Under the pieces are notes generated by a model. That model had not been told where the DNA came from. It did no database searches and was given only the letters and a program-made list of their open reading frames with translations. DNA of 7,825 nucleotides from an uncultured Chloroflexota bacterium (GTDB lineage: Bacteria > Chloroflexota > Anaerolineae > Aggregatilineales > Phototrophicaceae): NCBI GenBank assembly GCA_937988705.1, contig CALKIA010000227.1, positions 1 through 7,825 on the forward strand. Reading direction: 5' to 3'. Positions 1-5,422 of the stretch are shown here, in pieces. How positions within the stretch are numbered: position 1 is the stretch's first letter; each line of letters begins with the position of its first letter. The translations under genes were made by a program, and so were the position numbers.

Positions 1-60
1 GTTGGCTACAGTGGCGCCGAGATTGATGAGTTTCTCGAGCAAGGGGTGGTCAAAGAGTAA
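1..60 (+). CDS. CaiB/BaiF (class III) CoA-transferase, C-terminal end only
   Basis: Frame 1 is open from the window edge and stops at TAA (58-60), giving 19 residues, VGYSGAEIDEFLEQGVVKE. This matches the usual last segment of class III CoA-transferases, where a glycine-tyrosine-(S/T) turn is followed by an acidic helix and a short tail of the type 'GYS.EEI..L...GVV'. These enzymes move CoA between carboxylic acids, with the catalytic aspartate far upstream and outside this window. Only the tail is visible, so substrate and exact subfamily cannot be stated. The gene converges on the secreted-protein gene that ends at 136. The call rests on a short motif seen by eye; another protein with a similar tail cannot be excluded. 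Confidence 0.6.
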   Translation, partial: VGYSGAEIDEFLEQGVVKE

Positions 61-101
61 AGCGAGGAACGGTCTCAACAGGGGTTACAAGGGCGGTAGG
101 T

Positions 102-117
102 ATGAGATACGTCTCAT
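102..117. terminator. Weak hairpin between two convergent genes
   Basis: ATGAGA (102-107) and TCTCAT (112-117) pair around the loop TACG. The 6-bp stem lies in the 75-base gap between the convergent stops at 60 and 136. There is no T-run on either side, so termination here is only a suggestion; nothing else was found in this gap. Confidence 0.2.
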
Positions 118-135
118 CCCGACTGCTTACCCGAA

Positions 136-720
136 TTACGAGTACTTGGCTCCAAGGAAGTCAAAGCAGACTTTGTCCGTCGTCGCCGAGAAGCCGTGGG
201 CAACGATGAAATTGCTGAAATCCTCTTGGACGAGGCCCACCAAACCCTCGGAGTCGGTGCCGGGAGGACACGTATCGCCGACTGGAATGATCACGCCGGC
301 ATAGTCCCAGCCCGCGCCCGTGTACAGATCATCCCCAAAGTACTGGTTGCCGAGCAAACAGTCGAGCCAGCCCGTGCCGGGGTTCGCCAGACAGTCCAGC
401 GTCGGCACGAACTCCGTCGGCAGCACCCATTCACATGGTGCGGGCACAGTGCTGATCAGGTCGGCGTTGTAGCGGGCGAGGAACCAACCGCACACCCACA
501 CCATTTCCACACCCTGTTCGCACGGGCCAGTTGCGCTTTCCCAGGCCAAACTGCCACCGGGAAAGCATTCATTGTCTTCGACCGTACCGCAGGTGATGCC
601 ATTGCTGCCATCTTCGGTGCAGAGGAGCGGATCCGGGGTATCTTCTTGGGCACTAACCACAAAAACGGCGCTGATCAGCAGGAGCGCGGCCAGCAGTAAC
701 AGGACGAGAGGTTTTTTCAT
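136..720 (-). CDS. Secreted cysteine-rich protein of unknown function
   Basis: The product has 194 residues. The start is the ATG at 720, because it gives a textbook signal peptide and has GGAG about 10 bases upstream (minus strand); an in-frame ATG 14 codons further upstream would add a charged extension in front of the signal. Residues 1-3 (MKK) are the positive n-region and residues 4-22 are a leucine/alanine/valine core. Signal peptidase I cleavage is likely after S23-A24, just before an acidic stretch (QEDTPD). The mature part of about 170 residues has ten cysteines spread over its length, an even number consistent with disulfides outside the cell, many Trp/Gly, and an acidic character. 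There is no lipobox and no second membrane segment, so a soluble exported protein is expected. I do not recognise a domain. Its only close neighbours are the CoA-transferase tail and a repeat-rich gap. Confidence 0.75.
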   Translation of the reverse strand: MKKPLVLLLLAALLLISAVFVVSAQEDTPDPLLCTEDGSNGITCGTVEDNECFPGGSLAWESATGPCEQGVEMVWVCGWFLARYNADLISTVPAPCEWVLPTEFVPTLDCLANPGTGWLDCLLGNQYFGDDLYTGAGWDYAGVIIPVGDTCPPGTDSEGLVGLVQEDFSNFIVAHGFSATTDKVCFDFLGAKYS

Positions 721-863
721 AGAGGGTTGTCTCCGAAAGTGACTCAAACGGTTTGCATACAAGCACTATAAATCACCACAGCGGCATGCATCGTAGAGGT
801 GTATGAATTTATTCCGTATTTTCCGCCGAGCAACTGCGGTAGCTCACGAAGAAATCCATTGGG

Positions 864-936
864 CGGCGGACGCGATCAATCGCGTCCCTACGAGAAAATG
901 GTCTTTGTGTAGGGACGCCATGAATGGCGTCCGCCG
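864..936. repeat. Composite palindrome: two hairpins arranged as one larger inverted repeat
   Basis: The arms 864-891 and 909-936 (28 bases each, 17-base spacer) have the form CGGCGGACGC - 8 bases - GCGTCCCTAC when read toward the spacer on opposite strands. The outer and inner ten bases are identical between the arms. Each arm is also a palindrome on its own: GGACGCGAT/ATCGCGTCC (868-876/879-887) and GGACGCCAT/ATGGCGTCC (913-921/924-932), each with a two-base centre. I infer an intergenic REP- or MITE-like element. Confidence 0.75.
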
Positions 937-973
937 TCCCCAAATCGACTTCCCGCTATTCTACGCACTTACC

Positions 974-995
974 GGCATGCCGCGTCCCTACGCGG
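974..995. repeat. Half copy of the GCGTCCCTAC palindrome
   Basis: GGCATGCC (974-981) is followed by GCGTCCCTAC (982-991), the same inner decamer as in the element at 864-936. The matching outer decamer is missing. CCGCG (980-984) and CGCGG (991-995) can form a small stem. It is probably a decayed or truncated third copy. Confidence 0.45.
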
Positions 996-1010
996 GAGTT
1001 TCATCGGTCT

Positions 1011-1041
1011 GCCCTCTCTGAATTCGGGCTGGGGTTGGAGT
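1011..1041. repeat. Decayed copy of the GC-rich gene-end repeat
   Basis: CTCTCTGAATTCGGG, then CTGGGG and TTGGAGTC, follow the layout of the 46-base repeat at 2011-2056 (CTCCCTGAATTCGGGG, AGGGG, GGTGGGGTC) with several changes and small gaps, and the hairpin is largely lost. It lies 11 bases past the stop of the acetyltransferase gene (1053), in the same position and orientation relative to the gene as the better copies. Confidence 0.5.
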
Positions 1042-1052
1042 CAGATTTAACC

Positions 1053-1913
1053 CTACCGACAGTTACGCACGTAGGCGGTCACATCGTGTTGTGGGCGGAA
1101 GTCGCCGTTATCCGGTCGCTGATAAAGCGCCAGTGCCGGGTCGTTCTGCTTGTAGCTGTGGATATACGCCCGTGTTGCCCCGGCCACTTGTAAACGCCGC
1201 AGCCCTTCCAGCAGCACCGCCCGCCCCAACCCGAGGCGCTGATAATCGGGATGTACGCCGAGCGGCTCGATCTGCCCCTCGTCGCCGAGCAGCCAACCGA
1301 TACAGAACGCGACCGGCTGATCCGCCGAGTCGACGATGAACAGATCGAGTTCGGGGCGATACTCCGGCATGGTCAGCGTCCGGGCGCGCCAGCTTTCCCG
1401 CATATTCTTTGAGCCAAACGCCGTCTGATGCAGCTCGACATACGCCTCAACCTGCCCGTTCATGGGACGAAAAGTGAAGCCATCCGGCAGCGTTACAGGC
1501 GAGATCGGCTCGTTCAATCCCCGCGCCAGATGCACGATATCCCAATCGGCATCATGCTGGAAGCCGTGCGCTTCGACCAGCGTGATGTGAACGGCGCGCT
1601 CCGGTGTCAAGTAGAGGGCGAGCGGCAGTTCGTCGGCGCGCTCCTGGGCGATGGCGGTCATGCGCTCCGTCCCCCACGCGAGGATCTCCGGCAGCACCTG
1701 CTCCGCTCCCGGCGCATAGGTGAAGTCGAGCGCGAACCACGGCATTTGCAGGACAGCGACGGCTTGCAGCGCACCATCACGTTCCCACAGGCGTACATTC
1801 GCCGGGTCTTCCAGCGACCACGAGGCTAGGCGATAGGGCAAATCCACGCGATTCGCCATCCCCTGCGGATTGGCGGCGAAAAAGTTGGTAATTCGCTGCA
1901 AGTCGACGGTCAT
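1053..1913 (-). CDS. GNAT-family N-acetyltransferase with two GNAT-like halves
   Basis: The product has 286 residues and would transfer an acetyl group from acetyl-CoA to an amine; the substrate is unknown. The start at 1913 (ATG) is preferred over the TTG two codons upstream, because AAAGGGG sits 7 bases before it. Residues 148-286 form the catalytic half: FRPMNGQVEAYVELHQTAF, then LFIVD...AFCIGWL, then motif A, IEPLGVHPDYQRLGLGRAVL (about 215-234), whose QRLGLG loop binds the CoA pyrophosphate. Residues 1-135 look like a degenerate GNAT fold ending in 'EAHGF', without the CoA loop. Double-GNAT proteins with one active half are well known. Odd point: after ALALY, where 'ES.GF' is usual, this protein reads QRPDNGDFRP, a few residues longer. 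It lies downstream of the aldo/keto reductase on the same strand, but a repeat in the 141-base gap suggests separate expression. Confidence 0.85.
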   Translation of the reverse strand: MTVDLQRITNFFAANPQGMANRVDLPYRLASWSLEDPANVRLWERDGALQAVAVLQMPWFALDFTYAPGAEQVLPEILAWGTERMTAIAQERADELPLALYLTPERAVHITLVEAHGFQHDADWDIVHLARGLNEPISPVTLPDGFTFRPMNGQVEAYVELHQTAFGSKNMRESWRARTLTMPEYRPELDLFIVDSADQPVAFCIGWLLGDEGQIEPLGVHPDYQRLGLGRAVLLEGLRRLQVAGATRAYIHSYKQNDPALALYQRPDNGDFRPQHDVTAYVRNCR

Positions 1914-2010
1914 GTTCAAGCCCCTTTCCAGAGGATATACAATTCAATCTGCCAGTTATGGATAAGCCTTATGCGCGCGTACCTCTCCTCCACGCCAGCG
2001 GCTGAGCTTT

Positions 2011-2056
2011 TGCTGTCTCCCCTCCCTGAATTCGGGGAGGGGTCGGGGGTGGGGTC
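2011..2056. repeat. GC-rich hairpin repeat (copy 1) overlapping a stop codon
   Basis: CCCCTCCC (2019-2026) and GGGAGGGG (2035-2042) form an 8-bp stem around TGAATTCG, followed by a G-rich arm ending in GGTGGGGTC. It differs at one of 46 positions (2043 T, 6281 C) from the copy at 6249-6294. The end at 2055-2056 supplies two bases of the reductase stop codon. As RNA from the minus strand it would fold just after the stop, but no T-run follows. Confidence 0.85.
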
Positions 2057-3101
2057 AATACTTGAGAATCTGTCCGCGATGATGATTGTCGATCTGGTCA
2101 AACGTTGCGCCGTAGGCGTAGCGATTGCCGTAATTAAAGCCATACGGAAAGCCCATGTCAAGCGCGCTGACCTGTTCCAGCCGATCCAACTGTTCTTGCG
2201 TCAGCGTCCACTCCAGCACCGCGAGGTTATCTTGCAGCTGAGTCACGCTGCGCGCCCCGATGATCGGGATGATCTGCGCTTTGTGCTTTTGCTGGCGCAC
2301 CCAGTTGATCGCCACCTGCGACATCGGACGACCGCACTCCTGCGCAATCGCCTGCACCTCCTTGACGACTGCCATAGCTTGATCGCTCAGCTTGAGATGT
2401 TCGGGATTCACGCGCGTTGGCTCGCTGACTTCGCTCAGAAACTTACCCGTCAGCACGCCGCCGTTGAGCAAACCCCACGGCATCACCGCCATGTCCCAGT
2501 AGCGCGACATGGGCAGCAGTTCGCGCTCAATCGAGCGGCTGAGCAGCGAGTACGGCACTTGCAGGCCGATGAAGCGCGTCCACCCACGCAGTTCCGCCAG
2601 CATGTTCGCCGCCGACACGATGTAGGCGGGCGAATCGCTGATCGCCACATACTGCACCTTGCCCTGTGCCACGAGATCATCCAGCCCGCGCAGCACTTCC
2701 TCGATGGGCGTCATGTAGTCCCACATGTGCAGATAGTACACATCAATCGCCTCGGTTTGCAGGTGCTTGAGGCTGCGCTCCACCGACTGCATCATGTTCT
2801 TGCGGCTGTTCCCGCCGGAATTGGGATCGGTCGAATCGGGGCGGGTGAGCGTGTACTTGGTCGTGACCACAAACTGATCGCGCCGCCCCTGCAAAAACTC
2901 GCCGAGCAGTTGCTCCGCCGTCCCATCGGTGTAATTGACGGAACTGTCGATGAAATTGCCGCCCGCTTCTGCGAACAGATCAAACATCTGGCGGCTGACC
3001 TCTTTCGATGCTCCCCAGCCCCACGTATCGCCAAACGTCATCGTGCCGAGGCACAATTCAGAGACGCGAAGTCCACTTTTGCCCAGCAGTTGATAGCGCA
3101 T
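2055..3101 (-). CDS. Aldo/keto reductase
   Basis: The product has 348 residues, normal for larger members of this NADPH-dependent (beta/alpha)8-barrel oxidoreductase family, which reduces aldehydes and ketones in the cytoplasm. The start ATG at 3101 has GAGG 7 bases upstream. The family opening RYQLLGKSGLRVSELCLGTM is clear. The catalytic tetrad is visible: D52 and Y57 in NFIDSSVNYTDG, K82 in VTTKYTL, and H125 in VYYLHMWD. GKVQYVAISD (about 147-156) is the conserved beta strand, and LLNGGVLTGKF followed by the C-terminal helices forms the cofactor end. Substrate is unknown. The stop codon overlaps a GC-rich repeat, so the C-terminus may have been set by the repeat. The gene is divergent from the SDR gene with a 135-base shared upstream region. 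Confidence 0.92.
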   Translation of the reverse strand: MRYQLLGKSGLRVSELCLGTMTFGDTWGWGASKEVSRQMFDLFAEAGGNFIDSSVNYTDGTAEQLLGEFLQGRRDQFVVTTKYTLTRPDSTDPNSGGNSRKNMMQSVERSLKHLQTEAIDVYYLHMWDYMTPIEEVLRGLDDLVAQGKVQYVAISDSPAYIVSAANMLAELRGWTRFIGLQVPYSLLSRSIERELLPMSRYWDMAVMPWGLLNGGVLTGKFLSEVSEPTRVNPEHLKLSDQAMAVVKEVQAIAQECGRPMSQVAINWVRQQKHKAQIIPIIGARSVTQLQDNLAVLEWTLTQEQLDRLEQVSALDMGFPYGFNYGNRYAYGATFDQIDNHHRGQILKY

Positions 3102-3236
3102 ATCCCATCCTCATCGTGAGTAGTCGTGCATAGTGTACAGCAAGTCCCATGCGTTTAAACTCTGTCCAATGGTATAGTTAGCTCAAATTTGACGATTGGT
3201 GAAAGGAAACGGCGCGCCCATGCGCCCACACCCCTT
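3102..3236. promoter_or_regulatory. Shared upstream region of two divergent genes
   Basis: This region separates the reductase and SDR starts. Toward the SDR, TATAGT at 3173-3178 is a candidate -10 without a good -35. Toward the reductase, TACACT (minus strand) preceded by TTTAAA at 16 bases is a weak candidate; the TTTAAA lies in the palindrome GTTTAAAC (3153-3160). All are guesses by eye. Confidence 0.3.
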
Positions 3237-3240
3237 ATGA
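3220..3240 (+). promoter_or_regulatory. Possible six-codon leader ORF coupled to the SDR start
   Basis: ATG at 3220 opens a reading frame encoding MRPHPL and stops at TGA 3238-3240, which overlaps the SDR start as ATGA (3237-3240). A purine-rich GAAAGGAAA lies at 3201-3209, upstream of this ATG, while no ribosome site precedes 3237 itself. Ribosomes ending the mini-ORF could restart on the SDR gene. Chance occurrence is possible. Confidence 0.3.
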
Positions 3241-4247
3241 ATATTCTTGTGATTGGCGGCACCCGCAACCTCGGACATCTGCTCGTGCATCAGTTGATCG
3301 CCTTAGGACACCGTGTCTCGGTGTTCAATCGGGGACTGACGCGCGACGAACTCCCGGAACAGGTGGAGCGGCTGCGGGGTGACCGAACGAAGAAACAACA
3401 GCTGGCGCGCGCGTTGGAGGGCAAATCCTTCGATGTGGTGATCGATAACGCGCTGTACAAGCAGGAAGAAGCCGAAGACATCGCCGCCTTGCTCAAGGGG
3501 CGCGTGGGGCATTACATCTTTTTGAGCAGCGGTCAGGTGTACCTCGTGCGCGAAGGGGCAGCGCGTCCCTTCACCGAGGATCAATACGAGGGTCGGCTGA
3601 TGCCCGCACCCAAACCGAACACCTACGGCTACGAGGAATGGCTCTACGGTATGGACAAGCGCCGCGTCGAAGATACGCTGCACAAAGCGTGGGAAACGAA
3701 CAAGTTCCCGTATACCTCGCTGCGCCTGCCGATGGTCAACAGCGAACGCGATCACTTCAGCCGCTTCTATAACTATGTGCTGCGCCTCAACGATGGCAAC
3801 CCGATCCTCGCGCCGTCCACGCCGAATTTCCCGCTGCGTCACATCTACAGCGGCGACGTCGTCCGCGCCCTGCTGCTGCTGATCGAAACGGGTAAGGGCA
3901 AGGGGCAGGTCTACAACATTTCGCAGGACGAGACGCTGTCGCTCGAAGAATTTCTCGGCATCGTCGGCGATATCATCGGCGTGCAACCGCAGGTGATCCG
4001 CCTCAAGCGCGATCTGCTCGAAGCGAACGGCTTTCTGCCCGACTGCTCGCCGTTCAGCGAACGCTGGATGAGCGAACTCGACAACAAGCGCAGCAAAAGC
4101 GACCTCGGCATGACCTATACCCCCGTGCGCGAGTACCTAGAGCGCATCCTCCGCTACTTCGAGGAGAATCCGCCGCCCACGCCGCGCAGTTATTTGCGCC
4201 GCCGCAGCGAACTGCTGCTGCTCGAACACAGCAAACCGATGGCGTGA
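3237..4247 (+). CDS. NAD(P)-dependent epimerase/dehydratase-like protein (atypical extended SDR)
   Basis: The product has 336 residues. It starts with MNILVIGGTRNLGHLLVHQL, a Rossmann strand and glycine loop (G7-G13) typical of extended SDRs. VSVFNRG (residues 27-33) follows as the second strand, where an NADP- or NAD-choosing residue lies. DVVIDNALY (66-74), YIFLSSGQVY (93-102) and Y137-GMD-K141 supply the expected Ser/Tyr/Lys catalytic set. PYTSLRLPMV and LRHIYSGDVVRALLL are the usual C-terminal half motifs. Such proteins act on nucleotide sugars or related small molecules, but some atypical relatives bind RNA instead, so the substrate is left open. The start at 3237 was chosen because homology-like sequence begins there; an in-frame TTG at 3189 would add 16 residues that look non-conserved. 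The gene appears to be transcribed alone, ending at the terminator at 4288-4323. Confidence 0.88.
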   Translation: MNILVIGGTRNLGHLLVHQLIALGHRVSVFNRGLTRDELPEQVERLRGDRTKKQQLARALEGKSFDVVIDNALYKQEEAEDIAALLKGRVGHYIFLSSGQVYLVREGAARPFTEDQYEGRLMPAPKPNTYGYEEWLYGMDKRRVEDTLHKAWETNKFPYTSLRLPMVNSERDHFSRFYNYVLRLNDGNPILAPSTPNFPLRHIYSGDVVRALLLLIETGKGKGQVYNISQDETLSLEEFLGIVGDIIGVQPQVIRLKRDLLEANGFLPDCSPFSERWMSELDNKRSKSDLGMTYTPVREYLERILRYFEENPPPTPRSYLRRRSELLLLEHSKPMA

Positions 4248-4250
4248 GGG

Positions 4251-4278
4251 AGCGGTTAGCTGTTAGCGCTTAGCCATG
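4251..4278. repeat. Heptamer tandem repeat after the SDR gene
   Basis: Four consecutive heptamers, AGCGGTT, AGCTGTT, AGCGCTT and AGCCATG, follow the SDR stop (4247) by three bases. The first three share AGCNNTT and the fourth is decayed. The role is unknown. Confidence 0.55.
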
Positions 4279-4287
4279 AGCAAATAG

Positions 4288-4323
4288 ACGGGCGATCCGA
4301 TGGTGGATCGCCCGTTACTTTTT
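4288..4323 (+). terminator. Intrinsic terminator of the SDR gene
   Basis: ACGGGCGATCC (4288-4298) and GGATCGCCCGT (4305-4315) form a perfect 11-bp stem around a six-base loop, followed after TAC by TTTTT (4319-4323). It lies 40 bases past the SDR stop. On the minus strand the tail is only TATTTG, so help for the opposite peptidase gene would be weaker. Confidence 0.85.
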
Positions 4324-4348
4324 CTCTGTGTTCTCTGTGTTCTCTGTG
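4322..4348. repeat. Triple nonamer repeat, copy A
   Basis: TTCTCTGTG occurs three times in a row without a gap and is followed by GTT. It lies 14 bases past the peptidase stop (4363). The same design recurs at 5340-5366. Confidence 0.8.
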
Positions 4349-4362
4349 GTTAAATTTCTTTT

Positions 4363-5064
4363 TTACCCTAGCAAATACTGCGTCGCCATGACCGTCTCGC
4401 GGATGCTGCCGTCTGCCGCCCGTTCGACTTTGTAACCCTTCGCGTTCGGGCGGGAGCTGACCACGCGCACCAGTTCCCCGTCGATGTAATGCCCCGCCGC
4501 GCCGTCATCATAGGCGACGCCCGCGGCCATTGCGCCGGAGCCAATCAGCGTGTGATACGTCGGACGCCGATTCACTTCGCCGTCGTAGTGCGGCGAACAC
4601 GCGCCCTTCAGATAGCCTAGGCCGGGTAAATGCGTCAGCTTGCCGGGAATTGAGTCGGTGGTCGCTTCTTCAAACCAGCAGATCGCCCCTGCGCTGATGC
4701 CCGCCAGCACGATCCCCGCGTCGCCCGCCTGCCGCAGAATGCGATCCAGCCCCCATTCGCGCCACAGCGCCAGCATCGACTTGGTGTTCCCACCGCCCAC
4801 ATAGATCACGTGCTGGCTCATCAAGAAGCCTTCGATGTCGGCGGTGTGCGGCTGGAACAGCGACAGATGTGACGGGATCGCGTTCAGTTCGGTGAATGCC
4901 TTGTAGAAGTTGATGATATAGTCGCGCGCTTCACCGCTGGCCTGCCCTAAAAAGCACACCTTTGGCCGCTCGACCTTCGTCTGCTGGAGGACATAGCGAT
5001 CTAAAGCGAGGTTGTCCGGTTCCATCGAAAACCCGCCGCCGCCCATCGTGATAATCTGCTGCAT
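4363..5064 (-). CDS. Peptidase E-family serine peptidase (MEROPS S51, YgaJ-like)
   Basis: The product has 233 residues, the usual size for peptidase E, a cytoplasmic enzyme of the class I glutamine amidotransferase-like fold that releases N-terminal aspartate from small peptides in the characterised Salmonella protein. GGG at 8-10 opens the first strand, VIYVGGGNTKSML (87-98) is the second conserved block, and S124 in AGISAGAICW is the nucleophile of the 'elbow'. H159 in CSPHYDGEVNRR fits the catalytic histidine, and the YDDGAAGHY block (185-193) closes the core. The ICWFEE and PHYDGE patterns are closer to Bacillus YgaJ-type members than to enterobacterial PepE, as I remember them. The ATG follows the TAA of the small upstream gene with no spacing and has only a weak AGG before it, so its translation is probably coupled to that gene. 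Aspartyl specificity is not shown by the sequence. Confidence 0.88.
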   Translation of the reverse strand: MQQIITMGGGGFSMEPDNLALDRYVLQQTKVERPKVCFLGQASGEARDYIINFYKAFTELNAIPSHLSLFQPHTADIEGFLMSQHVIYVGGGNTKSMLALWREWGLDRILRQAGDAGIVLAGISAGAICWFEEATTDSIPGKLTHLPGLGYLKGACSPHYDGEVNRRPTYHTLIGSGAMAAGVAYDDGAAGHYIDGELVRVVSSRPNAKGYKVERAADGSIRETVMATQYLLG

Positions 5065-5298
5065 TTAATCTAACCTATCGTGTTCTTCAGGTTCAACATC
5101 AGGGATTTGTGCTAAGGCTTGCTCAAATTTCTCGCGACTGCCGCGCTTGGCACGTTCCGCAATCATTTCTTCACGATATGCGGCGATTTCAGCACGACGC
5201 TTCTTCACATAAGCATCTGCCTCTTCACGAGACACAAAACGGTAATCGTTAGCCCCTCCAACAAACCGACTTTCTGACTTCTTTTTCTTATTTGCCAT
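5065..5298 (-). CDS. Small charged protein of unknown function, coupled to the peptidase gene
   Basis: The product has 77 residues and was not recognised. The start ATG at 5298 has AGGAG 10 bases upstream and gives MANKKKKSES; an upstream in-frame ATG at 5328 would run through that ribosome site and is less likely. The protein is highly charged: a basic N-terminus (KKKK), then a segment DYRFVSREEADAY, a long Lys/Arg/Glu/Ala helix (about 27-62), and an acidic tail (DVEPEEHDRLD). It has no cysteine or membrane segment. Its TAA touches the peptidase ATG directly, so the two genes form one operon. By hand count the coding stretch 5101-5298 is about 47% GC, clearly below two 60-base samples of the peptidase gene (63% and 70%), which may mean a lysine-rich product or later arrival. 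An antitoxin-like or regulatory role is only a thought. Confidence 0.7.
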   Translation of the reverse strand: MANKKKKSESRFVGGANDYRFVSREEADAYVKKRRAEIAAYREEMIAERAKRGSREKFEQALAQIPDVEPEEHDRLD

Positions 5299-5328
5299 CG
5301 CAATCGATCTCCTGTCGGTGCCGCTCAT

Positions 5329-5334
5329 ATCATA
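5329..5334 (-). promoter_or_regulatory. Candidate -10 for the small-protein/peptidase operon
   Basis: TATGAT on the minus strand (5334-5329) differs from TATAAT at one base and lies 30 bases before the ATG at 5298. The -35 zone falls inside the nonamer repeat, with no TTGACA-like hexamer. Confidence 0.35.
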
Positions 5335-5339
5335 GCATT

Positions 5340-5366
5340 TTCTGAGCGTTCTGAGCGTTCTCTGCG
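5340..5366. repeat. Triple nonamer repeat, copy B
   Basis: TTCTGAGCG, TTCTGAGCG and TTCTCTGCG follow each other without a gap and are followed by GTT. This is the same three-unit design and orientation as copy A at 4322-4348. It fills the space between the two divergent candidate promoters. Confidence 0.8.
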
Positions 5367-5384
5367 GTTCACCGCTCCCAGAAC

Positions 5385-5390
5385 TATAAT
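5385..5390 (+). promoter_or_regulatory. Candidate -10 of the second acetyltransferase gene
   Basis: A perfect TATAAT lies 32 bases before the ATG at 5423, which would leave a leader of about 25 bases. No -35 is evident at 16-18 bases; the small palindrome GCGGT-TC-ACCGC (5364-5375) lies just upstream. Confidence 0.4.
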
Positions 5391-5422
5391 CACGCTTGGT
5401 GCTGACCTATGCGGGGGATGCC

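Larger units (their letters stand above)
721..1052. other. 332-base gap without a gene, rich in repeats
   Basis: No credible coding region was found here. The part next to 720 carries the ribosome site of the secreted-protein gene and a possible -10 (TATAGT on the minus strand, 770-765) with no recognisable -35. The middle holds the composite palindrome at 864-936, and beyond it lie a half copy near 974-995 and a decayed GC-rich repeat at 1011-1041. The short ORFs crossing this stretch are built from these repeats. Confidence 0.6.

Noticed and set aside
2..304. Open frame of 100 codons on the + strand at the window edge
   Set aside because: It overlaps the CoA-transferase end and the secreted-protein gene, and its product has no family features; frame 1 gives a convincing gene end instead.
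196..699. 167-codon + strand frame
   Set aside because: It is antisense to the secreted-protein gene, which has a signal peptide and ribosome site.
803..1021. 72-codon + strand frame
   Set aside because: It runs through the palindromic repeats at 864-991 and its protein is just their translation; no ribosome site was seen.
2011..2056. GC-rich repeat as the reductase terminator
   Set aside because: The stem is good but no T-run follows on the minus strand, and near-identical and related copies elsewhere lie where a separate true terminator exists (6312-6342).
1971..3119. 382-codon + strand frame, longer than the real gene below it
   Set aside because: It is a full antisense shadow of the aldo/keto reductase, caused by GC-biased third positions; the product is low-complexity Arg/His/Leu-rich.
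3303..3986. 227-codon minus-strand frame
   Set aside because: It is antisense to the SDR gene, which has the Rossmann and YxxxK motifs.
4322..5366. Nonamer arrays as a CRISPR array
   Set aside because: The units are nine bases with no spacers and only three per array; no cas gene is present.
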